Positions 1 through 11,815 of a DNA stretch of 64,000 nucleotides are shown here, piece after piece (position 1 is the stretch's first letter; the number at the start of each line of letters is the position of its first letter). A program made the translations under genes and the position numbers. Location: assembly GCA_902728285.1 (NCBI GenBank), contig CACVBU010000209.1:6574-70573 (forward strand), given 5' to 3'. The notes under the pieces were generated by a model. That model made no database searches, had not been told where the DNA came from, and saw only the letters and a program-made list of their open reading frames with translations. Source of the stretch: Clytia hemisphaerica. Lineage: Eukaryota; Cnidaria; Hydrozoa; Leptothecata; Clytiidae.

Positions 1-150
1 CTCTTATAAAGATGCTTACCCCTGGATATCGTATTTTTTTTACTTGAAAAGACACTTTACCCACTGTATATCTACTCCCTTTTAGATATTTAACCCCCTA
101 GATATCTACTTTTGAACAAAAATCGTTAAGCCCCTGGATATCCGATATCC
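1..150. repeat. degenerate tandem repeat, about 37 bp unit, cut by the window edge
   Basis: The motif CCCCTGGATATC or a close variant recurs at about 19, 61, 96 and 131, giving a degenerate unit of about 37 bp that seems to continue to the left of the window. No coding potential is seen. Confidence 0.5.
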
Positions 151-970
151 TCAACAGGGAGGGGGGTGGCGCACGGACTATTTCTGGAAAAGCCCAATCC
201 AGAAAGAATAAGTGGCGCCCTTTCCTTTAGGTAGACAACAATCAAATAAAGAGCCTCGTTAGTTTGTCAAAAAGGACCTTGGGAGTGGGATTAGGGTCAT
301 CCAATCTTAGGAACGGGAATGTGGCCAAAAATGAGGTTCGTTAAAATCAAAGCATTAAAGTTTACATATAATTATTGCCTAAAATTACATCATTGCAATT
401 CTTTCTTTCAGAAAACCTGATAAAGTATACTATAAAGGGCCATGTAAAGAATGTCCCCAGATTTGCAAATAAAAAATGTCCCCAATGTTACCAACCAGAA
501 AATTAAAAGAAAATGTCTCAGTGCAAAGCGATAACATTCCTTTTGAAGAGATTTTTACCTTGATATTTGCCGGTAGCAGTTTTTCAACCATTTCTGTAAA
601 AGAAAAAACAAAATTATTATTTTGAGTATTTATATTCTTACAACAAAAGAAGAACGCCAAAGTTTGTTCGAATTATGTAAATTTATGTTGTTGTTAGAAT
701 CTTCACTTTATGGAAACTGCATCACAAGTGTGATAAGTAAAGGGACATATCAATGTCGACCGAAATGAAAATAAACTCGAATTACACCGGCTCGAGTTAA
801 ATGCTGCACTGTACTAACATTAAATTGTATTTATGGGACCAAATTACTGAAATCTTAGTTTTGAAATAAACAGGAAGAGTAACACATGCTTAATGAAGAG
901 AGATTACACCCCAAGCCCGCAACCCAATCAGATCTTTAAGCTTTTCTATTAAGATATCTTTTGAATGTCT
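151..970. other. AT-rich stretch, nothing recognised
   Basis: No convincing exon, RNA gene or bounded repeat was found. Two short ATGTCCCCA motifs occur near 450-485. The longest minus-strand frame (430-660) has no recognisable domain. Confidence 0.4.
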
Positions 971-1180
971 ACACGTTTTTTTTCATAAGAAAAAACTATA
1001 TAAGAACATAAGACTTCGCTGGCCAAAAGGTTAAGAACAAGTTAAGAACATTTTAAGGCTTTGTGGACTCAGAAACACCCTATTTCTTAGAAAAATGGTC
1101 AAAAATATTCACAAAAATTTTTAGGCTTAAAACTAAAAAATTTAAGACTTCAAAAATTCTGGATGTTCTTATAAAAGAAC
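971..1180 (+). mobile_element. family A MITE (TA-flanked, mariner-like), copy 1
   Basis: It starts with TACACGTTTTTTTTCATAAG, carries the family landmarks (ATATAAGAACATAAG, GGCTTCG-like, TTAAGAACATTTTAAGGC, a second TTAGGCTTAAAACT block) and ends in GGATGTTCTTATAAAAG. The right terminal CGTG is decayed. The element is non-autonomous with no open frame of note. Confidence 0.75.
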
Positions 1181-1236
1181 TAAACATGCATCTCCGTTTT
1201 GACTTAGATAGAAATTTTTCTTTCGACTATGGGATA

Positions 1237-1265
1237 AAATTCCACCGGGGCAGTGAGACAGGGGG
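1237..1265. mobile_element. family B MITE, solitary right-end fragment
   Basis: The stretch AAATTCCACCGGGGCAGTG followed by AGACAGGGGG matches the right terminus of family B (compare 3945-3976). Only this end remains. Confidence 0.45.
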
Positions 1266-1720
1266 AGACATATAAACCTCGGTAAAGAACGTAATCATTA
1301 GGAACAAACCTTTCTGTTCGTATTCATATCTTTTGAAAAGTAAAAACATCAGAAGAACCAAAACAAACGATGATAAAAGCACGTGGTATTTAGATTTCCA
1401 TTGAAACGTAGTGGCAAACATTATTCAAATACACTAACTAACTAAAACCACCACAAGTATACTAAATTGCTTTCATTAAATAGATAAATTGCTATCAATT
1501 AATGTTTTTTTAAAGAGTTTCTCTTGTTCGATCAATCTTTCGATCTTGCAACAATATTCTATTTAGTACTAATTTTACCATAGATTGATGATACGTTTCA
1601 TTAATGCACGACATCTACCATAAACTGTTTCAAATCATTAATTGAATCAAAATTATATCAAATCTAGCGGCAGAATACTTTTTGCATATGTATGTAACCA
1701 TGTCCTGGCGACATTGGTGA

Positions 1721-1980
1721 TACACATTTTTTTATAAGAATAAACTATATATAAGGCTTATAACAAACGGCTTCGCTGACCAAAATGTAAAGGACATGTT
1801 AAGAGCATTTAAGGCCTTGTGGACTCAAAAACACCCTATTTCTTTGGAAAATGGCAAAACTATCCCAGAAATGGTCAAAAAAAGAACATGTTAAGAACAT
1901 TTTTAGGCTTATAACTCAAAAAGTTAAGAACATCCGAAGGCTTCAAATGTTCTTAACATGTTCTTATAAAAAAACGTGTA
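1721..1980 (+). mobile_element. family A MITE, copy 2
   Basis: It runs from TACACATTTTTTTATAAG to TTCTTATAAAAAAACGTG followed by TA, so both inverted ends are present with TA at each side. Internal blocks such as TTAAGAACATTTTTAGGC match the other copies in the same orientation. Confidence 0.8.
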
Positions 1981-2489
1981 GCATTGTAAAGTTCTTCAAT
2001 CATTTAATCAATTAATAATTTTTTCATCAAAAGAGAAAATGTATTAAAAAAAAATGTAAAGAATCATCGCGGTGGAGATCAATTTGTCTGCAATTAAACC
2101 TTAAAGAGAGCACAATGGTAACTCCCTTGTTGATGCTTTTCAGAATCAAAAATCTTCCGTTAACAAAGCTGGTTACGTCAAAAATAAGGAATGCCGAATT
2201 CAAAGAAACTGAAGACTTGTAAATACGACATAACAACATGTTACAATTGATGTCATAATTCTAAACCCACTTCCTGAGATACCGTCTATGATCTTTTTTA
2301 TAAAGATTATCGCCAGCAATTCTAATCCTAAAAGATGTTTACACATCTCGACCAATCTAAACCAATCAAATCACGAACACATAAAACTTTGGACTAGGGT
2401 CTCTCCTGTGTCGATCAAATCCGGTGCTGAAGTCATCGCCATAATAAAAATCTGGCACCCAGATGGTGAAATTTTCAATGAATTTTCTG

Positions 2490-2770
2490 AATTTCGGGAA
2501 AATTTTCAACATCTGGAAGGTTTACATTACAGGATGTTGCAAGACCAGCGTCAAGAATTCTGCAGCGAGAGGTTTGGTACAACCAGGTCCTCATTTTCGG
2601 GGATCGGCGGATCGAACCGAAATATTTTTAGTTTTACGCGCAAGGGCTGTTGAACGCGACTGGGGATGCGGTTCATCAAAGGCCGACAATCATTATTCTC
2701 CAATGGGAAATCGGCCCGCTGCCTTTAGAGCTTTAGCGTGGGTGGCCGCCTATCCGCCATCGGAATATCA
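2490..2770. repeat. dispersed repeat of unknown type, copy 1
   Basis: Several segments are shared in order with 27595-27835: ATTTTCAACATCTGGAAGG, then GGATGCGG and CATCAAAGGCC-like, then CAATGGGAAAT, TTTAGAG/CTTTAGCGTGGG and CCGCCATCGGAAT. The region is richer in GC than its surroundings. Two overlapping forward frames (2288-2653 and 2463-2780) cross it, but they have no recognisable domain and are not preserved in the other copy. Confidence 0.55.
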
Positions 2771-2779
2771 TATAACATA

Positions 2780-3733
2780 AAAATAAGAAGTATTGTCTTC
2801 AGTAAACAGGTTTTTGTCACCAGATTTCTTGGTTAGCTCTCCCATCAAGTTCGAACGCAATTTCCTACTTGTAAATAAATCTTTTTTAAATTAGTATAGT
2901 AGAAAGTTTTAAGTGTGTGTTTGTCAAAAATTTGTTCAGTATAAATGCCATTTAATATCGATCATTAAAATGTTTTTACTTTGTTTGAAAGAGAAGTTCA
3001 TAACGACGATGTTTTATTGTACAACGTTGCGTTAAAGAGATAAACTAAGACATACACACAAAACAAATTTCTACTTGACCTCGTGTTCTGAGACTGGACT
3101 TTTTTTTCGGGACACCCTGTAATGTCCTGATAATTATGTCATAAAGCGTATTATAAACCTGTTTGTTGTTGCCGACAATTAGCGTCCAGAAAAGTTGATG
3201 TATTTTCATTCACATTATGTCTTGCGATGAAAACCTAGCAGTTGATATTTTACGGTAATAATTTTACGGCAATAGGCGCTTGTAAATAAACATAACTGTG
3301 CAACCCATCCCCATGCTAAGGTTGACAGATAATAACCTGAAATCAAATTATAATTGTTTTCTGCCCACCACGCTGAAGCTCTAAAGGGATGAGTGAAAAC
3401 AAAACAATCTGACGAATATGCTATCTCGAATTTGCGAGGACTGCCCTCGTCTTATAGGACTGGGAATGACAACAAAGTTGCGTGATTGTGTTTAAAAATA
3501 GGGCGCCGTATCAAGAAAATCTAGTTTTCGACGGCGCAGAACAAGATTCGATTCTTGTTCTAGAATTTTCCGCGGGAAGACTATAACCTGAAGCAGATGA
3601 CGGTTATGTGTGGACGGGACCTCCCAAAACCAACCATTAGAAAGACGAAATTTTAGTGAGATAGTAAAACTAAGGCTTAGATAGACACTTTTGAAATGTT
3701 TTCTATGATTTCGGAAATTGTCTAACCTTAGAA
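2780..3733. other. no feature recognised
   Basis: This is AT-rich sequence. I see no exon with good splice signals and no bounded repeat. A short ACGGCGCAGAACAAG stretch near 3530 and GC-richer sequence around 3570-3640 have no clear identity. Confidence 0.35.
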
Positions 3734-3976
3734 CACCCCTGTGTCACAAAAATTTCGTCCCCGGTTGGAAAAAACACTTAGAATTTCAGCTCCACTGGGA
3801 AGTTGACTTCGATATCATCCCCATTCGAAATTCAATGTTTAAAAATTACACTCCAAAACCATCCCAATGGATCTTTTAACCTTGGAATAATGGAATTTCT
3901 ATCCCCATTGGGACTTCAATAGGAATTTTTATCCCCACTAAGGAAAGAATTCCACCAGGACTGTGAAACAGGGGTT
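3734..3976 (+). mobile_element. family B MITE (hAT-like), copy 1
   Basis: It opens with CACCCCTGTGTCACA and closes with GGACTGTGAAACAGGGGTT. The interior carries the family phrases CCCCGGTTGGAAAA, CCACTGGGAAGTTGACTT and TATCCCCATTGGGACTTC. The flanks share TTAGA, a possible decayed 8-bp target duplication (CCTTAGAA against TTTTAGAG). Confidence 0.75.
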
Positions 3977-4442
3977 TTTTAGAGGCAACCTTTTCAAAAA
4001 GTTACTTTTTTTCATTTACAACCCTTAGCAAATTTATTCATTCTTTCAAAAATACAATTTTCTTTCTCATGCGTCTAAATAGGAAGTAGTTTTAATGAGA
4101 AGCAAATTAAAGTGGTTAATGGTATGTTCTTAATTGATCAGAGAAAAACAGCAACCATTTTTGTTTTGAAATGCCACGCATTTGTTCAGTTGATACTTTT
4201 AACGCAAAGAATTATCGGTGAATAAATTTAGTCTATCGCCAAACAGCATACATAAGGATTTTTGTTTGTTCAAGTTTAGTACTCACTCAAGTTATGCATT
4301 AGTACATGCGAGCCTAGATACAGATGTTGACGCTCCCTAATTCAATTTTCCAAGGGGAGTTGGATTTTTATCAATTAAGGGAGCGTATAGAATAGTATTA
4401 GAGAAGTTTCTTGTTGACGGCGAATTTTGATATTATTGAATA

Positions 4443-4638
4443 TACCTTTTTGACCGTAGTTGCCAATTGCCGCGCAGCTATTTTTTTTCCGTTTTACCAA
4501 CCTAAAACCGTCCCAATCTTTTTTTCGCACCTATAGACAATACAAAAAGGTGTAAAAAAAGGATTGTATCGAGTTTAGGGGTATAATTAAATGATAAAGT
4601 GAAACGCGCCTGACCGCACGACTACGATCGAAAAGGTG
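4443..4638 (+). mobile_element. family M MITE, copy 1, just upstream of the sulfotransferase start codon
   Basis: The element is flanked by TA at 4441-4442 and 4639-4640. Its left end TACCTTTTTGACCGTAG and right end CTACGATCGAAAAGGTG are imperfect inverted repeats, and the interior has CCAATTGCCGCGCAGC and AAAACCGTCCCA as in the copies at 29893 and 32146. It ends 39 bp before the ATG at 4678. Confidence 0.8.
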
Positions 4639-4677
4639 TATTTGTAGAAAACATTGAAAGTAAACTCACACATTGTG

Positions 4678-7578
4678 ATGAAGCCATACAATTCTTTATT
4701 GGTACTTCTCTTTGGAATGATGTTGGCTTGCGTCATATTGATCTTCAGGATGTCCGAGCTAAAAGGTGAGAGAAAAATCATTTCTTTTTATAAGAACAGT
4801 TTTCGTAAGATTAAGGTTCAAGTTTGCAAATCTTCAAAGTGAAAGAACATTCTGACTTCATAAATTAGTTGAGTTTTTGCTTTGGCCCTGAGTCCTTTTA
4901 TCGTAATTTAGCATAAAACATATCTATGCTTAAATACTCGAGACCATAAAAAGGCTGAGCCAATATCTACAACTGGTTTAAAAAAAAAAGCCTACACAGT
5001 TCAATCTCTAAATCTTCAATTTCTGATCTAGTATTTACGCCTTTTCACAAAAATTAAAATGATACATTGTATGTGTTTAACATTAAAGCATATCTCTTTC
5101 CTTCCCGGCGTAAACTTTGGGAAAATATAGTCAACGAAAATGACAGGTTACTCTTTTTCAATTTTTTGATATTTGTTTGATCGTTTTTTTGCAATATGCT
5201 ATCCGTTCCTTTTCAATTTTTATCAAGTTCTTCATCGTCCACGTTTTCAATTCCCCCCTACTGTATCATTAGGTGATATCTTAACCCTATTCGGCCTAGG
5301 GGGGGGGGGCTCTTTCTGTTCGGAGGTCAAACTATTGCTAATAGCTCCTGAAATAATAGAGCTTTTCCCGTAAAATTTTCTGTAAATTCCTAACTTTTAT
5401 TTAGCTTCAAAATAAAAAAAAATTTGACACCTAAATATTTTCACACCTTGAGCATGATGACATTTCTGACAGTAAGGTGTCACAAAAATTGACACTTTTC
5501 CAATACAAATTTATTTTCATTGTCAAATATATCGTTTTAACCGTAATTTATTGAATATTTAGGATAAAATAAGCATTTTAAACTCGGGCAACTTTTTTCT
5601 AAAGCCTTTGTTAGAATACAATAGCTATTTATAAGAACAAAGGAAATTTTCGGTTTTTGCTCACTTTTGTCAAAAGTTACCTTACGTCACAAGGATCTTG
5701 TGTGCCAAATTTCATCCAAAAAGACCCACTAAAACAAAAGTTAAGGGGTGGTACAGGAAAAGCCCCCCCTAGTTCTGAACCGCCCCTAAAGGCCTAGGTT
5801 GAATAGGGTTAAAACTACCTTCAGACATTTTGCGGATGATATGCTGCATTAATTCACCTAATCAATATAAATAGCATTTCAGAAAGCGGTACATAGGTTT
5901 TTTATCCTTTTTAGTAACTTCTGCCGATATTGCGCTATTATGGAAGCTGACGTTTGATTTGCAAAAAAGATCGCCTCTACAGATTCAAGGGTTCGCTTCC
6001 ATAACGGAAAATAACGGAATTAAACAAACGTGAAAATGTTCAATAAGTCAATCTGACTTTGGCTTTATTGTTTTTTTTAGATATGTTTTCTTTCCTAACA
6101 TTGACAAGAATCAAGGTAAAAAGTGTAAGAATATTCTTCTATGGCTGATTTCGGTGTTTGCAGACTAGAGATAAAGCAAAGTTTCTCTGTCTTCAATTTT
6201 GATTTCACTTGGAATCTGTTACTAAGATATGCTTATAGTGTCGCAACAGAACTGCGTTCAATTTGTCAGATACTCCGAAATTGAGCAGTGAAAGCCAACA
6301 GACTGGTGTATTATTTTCATTAATGAACGATTAACCATGTCTAGATTTTGATTACATTTATTCTGGAATTTTATCTTAACCCCTTAGCCTACAGAAGAAG
6401 GACCAAACACAAAATATACATATGAAACACAACAAGCACGTCACGACCAGTTACAAAAATTCTGCTCTACACATCAAAATATTCATTACACTCGGAAATA
6501 TGATGCCAACTTAATGTATAGTCAAAAACAAAAGATCATGTATTGTCATATACCGAAAGTGGCATGCTCCACGTGGAAAAAGATTATGGCATACTTTCTT
6601 GGACTTCTGAAATCACCGTGGAAGGATGTCACATTGGCAGAAGTAAGTCAAATATTGATTTTCTTCATCTGAGACATCTGAAAGCTGTGCAAATTCTAAA
6701 AATAAAATTTAAGGATTTTATGCTCTTTTCTTCTGCGGGATTTCCTAAAAACTAGCAAAGGCCAATATAGTTTTATCGTCTACACACAAAGTCACTAAAA
6801 AGTAATAATTTAGGAAGGTGATAATATTGAAAGCAGAGGCTAGTCCAGGGCGGGGTAAACAGTCTCGGAGGTGTTTACACTGTTTTTACCAAGCTCTTCC
6901 GCCACTATCTTTTCTGTCGATCGTCCATTTCGGCTGTAATCTCGAGCTTGTATATTTCCCTGTGTTTACTCTTATTTTTGTATTGATTTTTTTTTTTTTC
7001 AGCTTTACGGTTTCGACATTCCAAGTTTTCAAACAGCATCCAATCTAACTATCAATCAAATCAAAAGCAACAAGAATTATTTGTCCTTTATGTTTGCACG
7101 TCACCCTTATGACCGGCTGTTTTCTGCATACCGGAACAAATTTTTAGATCCGGTTAACCTTGGATATTTGAAACATTACGGACCTATGATCATCTCAATG
7201 GATGTCAATCCGCTTTCACATCGAAAACGTTCTGATGGATTATATAGAATAACTTTTGAACAGTTTGTTAAATTTGTGATAAAAGCAGGACCAGATTTTG
7301 ACGATCATTGGAGACCGCAGACCAGAATATGTCATATATGTGATCTAGACTACAAATATCTTGGCAAATTTGAAACAATGGAAATTGATGCGAATTACAT
7401 TTTCAAAACATTGAATGAAAGTTTGAAATTTCCAAAAATGACAGAATATAAACTGAAAACAACACAGATCTTAAAGAAATATTACACAGAGCTACCACAA
7501 CCTTTGATGAAGCAAATTTTTGAATTTTATAGAAATGATTTTGACGCTTTTGGTTATGACCCAAATTATTTCTTTTAA
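4678..7578 (+). CDS. carbohydrate sulfotransferase, HNK-1/CHST8-14 type, three exons
   Basis: Exons are 4678-4765, 6395-6642 and 7003-7578. The splices are AAAAG/GTGAG to CTACAG/AAG (phase 1) and GCAGAA/GTAAGT to a long T tract with CAG/CTT (phase 0). The joined frame is 303 residues. Seen: a short cytoplasmic tail and a hydrophobic signal anchor at about residues 6-23, typical of a type II Golgi enzyme; the 5'-phosphosulfate-binding segment CHIPKVACSTWKK at 80-92; the 3'-phosphate-binding segment RHPYDRLFSAYRNK at 145-158; a conserved HWRPQTRICHIC..DYKYLGKFE segment at about 214-235; and a C-terminal YRNDFDAFGYDP motif. Family knowledge (Sulfotransfer_2): these enzymes move sulfate from PAPS to GalNAc or related sugars of glycans in the Golgi lumen. 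The exact acceptor cannot be told from sequence. The length is somewhat short for the family. The start is the first ATG before the anchor; an extra 5' non-coding exon is possible. Confidence 0.92.
5285..5808. mobile_element. piggyBac-like MITE in sulfotransferase intron 1
   Basis: A 524-bp element with TTAA on both sides (5281-5284 and 5809-5812). The left end CCCTATTCGGCCTAGG and right end CCTAGGTTGAATAGGG form a 16-bp inverted repeat with two mismatches. A TTAA target and ends starting with CCC are the hallmarks of piggyBac elements. A run of 10-11 G follows the left end. There is no transposase frame. A second, left-truncated copy lies at 43716-43963. Confidence 0.85.
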
Positions 7579-7756
7579 CATTTTTCAAAAAAAGTCTGAA
7601 TTAATGATTTTGCTATTTTTTATATTGTAACTATTAATTTATCAACTGAAAAAAAAATTGAAGATTTTACAGATCGCTGATAAAAATTAGTTGATGACCA
7701 GGTTCGAGATGGAGTTTTTACAAGCTCTTATTTGATTTGGCTAGTCGTTAACCAGT

Positions 7757-7762
7757 AATAAA
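7757..7762 (+). terminator. likely polyadenylation signal of the sulfotransferase gene
   Basis: AATAAA lies about 180 bp after the stop codon, a plausible 3'UTR length. No stronger signal is seen closer. Confidence 0.45.
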
Positions 7763-8253
7763 ACAATTTAATTACTTTTTCTAAAGAATGCGTCATTTTT
7801 GTTACTTCAAATTACCAATTATCAAAGTATCTTATAAAAACTCCATCTCATCTTGCCCGAAATTCCAACGCTTATAAATGACTTCATAACTCGAAAGGGT
7901 AACTTTAAAGGGACATAAAAGTATTGATGAAATTTGTAAACAGACGCTATGCAGCGGGATGCAAAATCAAAACAAATGTCACATGTCAAAATAAAAAATA
8001 AAAACAAATATGGCTGATTTTGATTGTTTCAATTGTTTTACAAGTTTGTTTTGGGCACGTGATTTTAATTGTTCTCTTTAATGACACGTGGTTTGCGCAA
8101 TGTTTACATATTACTAATTTTATGACCCTTTAAACTTTTACATATTGCGAAAACCGTAGTGCATGCTTCATTCATTCTGCTACTTCATACCAAAGACTTC
8201 TTAGTACAAAAATGGTACTTGATGTCTCAAGTGTCAAGCTCAATGCCTTTCTA

Positions 8254-8472
8254 AACGTTTTTTTATAAGAGCATTCAAAAATTTGGAAGCCTTCGGATGT
8301 TCTCAAATTTTTTAGTTTTAAGCCTAAAAACGTATTTTTGCTATGTTGTGTGTATTTTTGTCCATTTTCCTAAGAAATTGGTTCTTTCAGAGTCTGCAAA
8401 GCCTTTGTTCTTAGCTTGTTCTTAAAATTTTGCCTTATGTTCTTACATAGTTTTTTCTTATAACAAAACGTC
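8254..8472 (-). mobile_element. family A MITE, copy 3 (reverse orientation)
   Basis: It begins AACGTTTTTTTATAAG and ends TTCTTATAACAAAACGTC with TA on each side. The internal blocks (GAAGCCTTCGGATGTTC, GCCTTATGTTCTTACATAG) are the reverse complement of the plus copies. Confidence 0.75.
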
Positions 8473-8473
8473 T

Positions 8474-9764
8474 ACTTGATGATCAAGGGTGAGTGGAGAG
8501 TAATTCAGGGAGAACGCGTGAGTTAAGAAATCAAGAATTCAAAATTAAATGATTCAAACGAGAGTGCGATCCCGAACATCTTTGTCTCTCAGCTTCAGGA
8601 GGATTATCCTCGTTAATGTTTTTTTGGCCAAATTTAATATGCACTGGGTACGTACCCTAGGTCTGTGAAACAGGGGTATAACTTTTTTAGCAAAATCTTC
8701 CGCAGACTTGATACAAAAACCTCAAACTAAGAACGGTCAATATTCCCCCATATTGTTGGGCAAGGATTATCACAATGATCAAAAGTGAGGTCTATTTTTT
8801 CCCACCTGTCCTGTTCAAAGATTATAAAAGCTAACATGCAATTTTGTAAGGATTATCCGTAAGTAAGCAAGATGTAACGTGAAATGAGTAATCCTTAACA
8901 AATTGAATTAGTAACAATATAATCCTTTTTATTCTTCACAGATAACCACTTCATTTTCGGAAAAAGATTTTTCCTTTTGAATAAGAATCCCCCGGATTCC
9001 TCGAAAATACTTTAAAGGATGATCAGATCAATCAGCTTTTGAAATTTTACCAAAATTTATCGGATCCGATCAGTATATCCTTCAAAAAGTTTTTGAAAAT
9101 TGATGTTAAAGATTAACCAAGATACAAACGTACTTTATTTATCATTTGCAACATTTTTATTCCAACCACAAGGGGTTTTGGGGTGAGATTTGAATATGTC
9201 TTTGAAAATTCTTTTCTTTTTTTTCTCTTCCGTCATCAAGACTTCTATTCAATCGACCATTTTGAAAGCACTTTCCACAATGGGATCCCAAACATAGTTA
9301 CCAAGTTTCTAAATTCGGGAATGCAGGACAAGAATCGAGCGAAGCGAGCAGCATCAAATTGAGCTTGGGATTTCAAATGGGGGCTCTCTCAATTTGGGAT
9401 TTCTCCTGGGGTTTTACAAATACATATCTGATATTTAACTTGTTTGACCATCATATTAATCCATCATCTCTCTCTCTCATGTTATTGGTTGTATTTTGTC
9501 ATTTTTGTGTGGCTTTCAGCGTAATTCTGATGAACATTTAAAAATGAAGAACGCACAGAGGATGTGTGCGTACAACAGAAAAAAATTTCGATTTGTGTAC
9601 GTGTCCGGCAGGACACAACTATGACCAAATCCTTCTTGGCTAAATAAAATGACTTTACAAAATACTCCATGCACTCTAGCTTTTACACTATTGGTATTCC
9701 ACTATTTTCAAAAGAATTATGAATCATCCTTGGGTAGGATTTGTGTGTACCTTTTCATCATAAA
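8474..9764. other. no gene recognised; short family B end at about 8660-8678
   Basis: The only recognisable item is GGTCTGTGAAACAGGGGTA at 8660-8678, a lone right end of family B. The GCGAGCGAAGCGAGCAGC-like patch near 9337 is not part of an identifiable exon. Confidence 0.35.
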
Positions 9765-10065
9765 GGCTAGATAACCGAGTGATCTAGGGCTTCCCAGGGT
9801 CACAACACCAGGGATTTCCTGTTTGAGCCCTTGCATTTTTAAATTCCTTGTTTAGTTCGTATACAGCTGAGGCCATGGTCATGGACATTACGAAAATACT
9901 CAAAAGGCTGTCCAGATGTTCTAGAATAATACTGGTCTTTCCATTCCAAAGATTATCTTTAAACAGAAACAAACAACCTGTCTTCTCTTGTTGACATTTT
10001 ATGGCGATTCTTCAGCTCCTCCCTTCAATGTTTTGCCCTCCTCTTTTGGAATGTAACTCATTTAT
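9765..10065 (+). mobile_element. tRNA-Leu-like SINE, copy 1
   Basis: The head ATAACCGAGTGATCTAGGGC resembles the A box of a leucine or serine tRNA, and CCTGTTTGAGCCC resembles a B box about 40 bp later. The body that follows (AAATACTCAAAA, CTTTAAACAGAAA, GACATTTTATGGCGATTC, CTCCTCTTTTGGAATG) is repeated in the same order 419 bp downstream. This fits a SINE with an internal pol III promoter followed by a unique body. Confidence 0.65.
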
Positions 10066-10195
10066 AGCTTACAGTCAATTTCTTATTACGTTTAAGATCA
10101 CAGCTTGTAGTTCAAAGAAAGCCCTAAATGATTATATTAGATATCACAGCTTTTTTTTTATATAGTAAAATGGAATAAAAAACCCGGTTATTGGT

Positions 10196-10485
10196 TAGGT
10201 AAAGATGTGACCCTCACGGTAACAAGCTATCAGAGGTTCCTGGTTTGAGCCCTTGTTTCTTCAAAACTTTCCGTTAAGCTCATAGGTAGCCCAGCAGGTT
10301 GACCATGTAACCTATTCACCTATGAAAATACTCAAAATGCTGCGTAAAGAAAATTGGGCTTTTACATTTCAAAAATCATCTTTAAACAGAAATAAACAAC
10401 CTAGCTTTTTGACATTTTATGGCGATTCATCAGCTCCTCCCTACAATGTTTTGCCCTCCTCTTTTGGAATGTAACTCATTTTGTT
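10196..10485 (+). mobile_element. tRNA-Leu-like SINE, copy 2
   Basis: Same body as copy 1 with a more decayed head. The B box-like CCTGGTTTGAGCCC is better preserved here, and the last 50 bases (CAGCTCCTCCCTACAATG onward) are almost identical to copy 1. The two copies lie head to tail. Confidence 0.65.
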
Positions 10486-11556
10486 ACCAAAACATGAAAA
10501 GACATAGCCTTGTTAAACAAAGTGTGGCTAAACTGCTGGGAGGTACATTTATAAGGTGGAGATTATGAGTAAGACTTAGTTGTGATAAGAGGGAGAAATT
10601 TCTGTCAATCCCCCCAAGTTCCAGTTTTTACAAAGTCCTTTTGTCTCTTATTTCTAATCACTGATATACTAATTTTCTTAAAGGTTAAGCATGCCAAAAG
10701 TAAAGCTTTTGGCTGATAATGGAGAGTTCAACATGCTCGCTTCCAACTGCAAAAATACTTAATGAAAATACGGTTGATACTTTAAATAATCGTAACTTTG
10801 ATTTTGATACATAAAGTTCTTTCTGCTTTTACATATTATCTCTAAAATCAACATACTGTCAGGCCAATGAACCCTCTAAAATTTGGATGAAGTCCCATCG
10901 CGTTAATTTCTAATTGCTAAAAAGGCTTTGGCAGTGAACGTGCCAAACAGGTTTAACAGTTAATTAAAGGGAACCAAACCTTGATTCCATTTCTCCAGAC
11001 TATATTCATGAAGAAGAGTAAAAAAACTTTTAATTAATCTGTTAATAATTTTGTTTGGTGATATCTTTTTCATAATTTCACGATAATAGAGCACCCGAAA
11101 GATCGACACTAAAAAAACGTAGATTTTTAAAAGTTTACGATAGAAAGAGTACATCATCGTCGTCGTCAAAACTAACGAGTGACTCACAAAAATATATGGG
11201 AGGTTTGAAACTTCAAAACATACAGTATGCATGACGATAGGCGTTACAAAGGGCGTATTGTTATAAAAACATGATTTTAAAGTATTTCGAAATTAAAGAA
11301 AATTGTAATATTTTGCAAATAATATTTGTCGGACCTTTTCTAATCAAAAAGCAAATGTAAAAGTGGTGACAAAAAGAGTTGGTTAAATAAATTCTTTTAG
11401 CTTTTGAACAGCCAAATTTGGTACATTTCTCATGAAGTGCTATTCTTGCAATTATTATTTTTCCTGAATTTTACAGCAAAATAGTACATCATTCTCTGCA
11501 ACCTTACTAAAATTATGTATTCTTTGCCCTAGACTTTAAGTAATGGTGAAATAGTA
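10486..11556. other. no feature recognised
   Basis: AT-rich sequence. A minus-strand frame at 10960-11232 (90 residues) lacks splice support and any known motif. Confidence 0.35.
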
Positions 11557-11815
11557 CACCCCTGTCTCACAGCCCCGGCGAAACTTCTTCCCACATGAAC
11601 GATGAAAATTTATATCGAAATCCCAATGGGGATTTTCTATGATAAAAAAATTCTGTGGAGATGGTTTTGGAGTGCAATTTATTTCAAAGGAACTTCAAAT
11701 GGAAATCAAAGTCAATTTCCCAATGGAGCTGAAACTGCAGGGTATTTTTCCCACCACAGACAAGGTTTGGCCTAATTTTCTAGTGCGGCTGGAGTTTTAG
11801 CGGGTCTGTAGGGTG
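11557..11815 (-). mobile_element. family B MITE, copy 2
   Basis: It opens CACCCCTGTCTCACAG and closes CGGGTCTGTAGGGTG. The interior is in the reverse orientation of the 3734 copy: ATCCCAATGGGGATTTTC, then GTCAATTTCCCAATGG, then TTTTTCCCACCACAGAC. Confidence 0.75.

Noticed and set aside
2288..2780. Two overlapping forward frames in the dispersed repeat
   Set aside because: Not preserved in the copy at 27595; no known domain.
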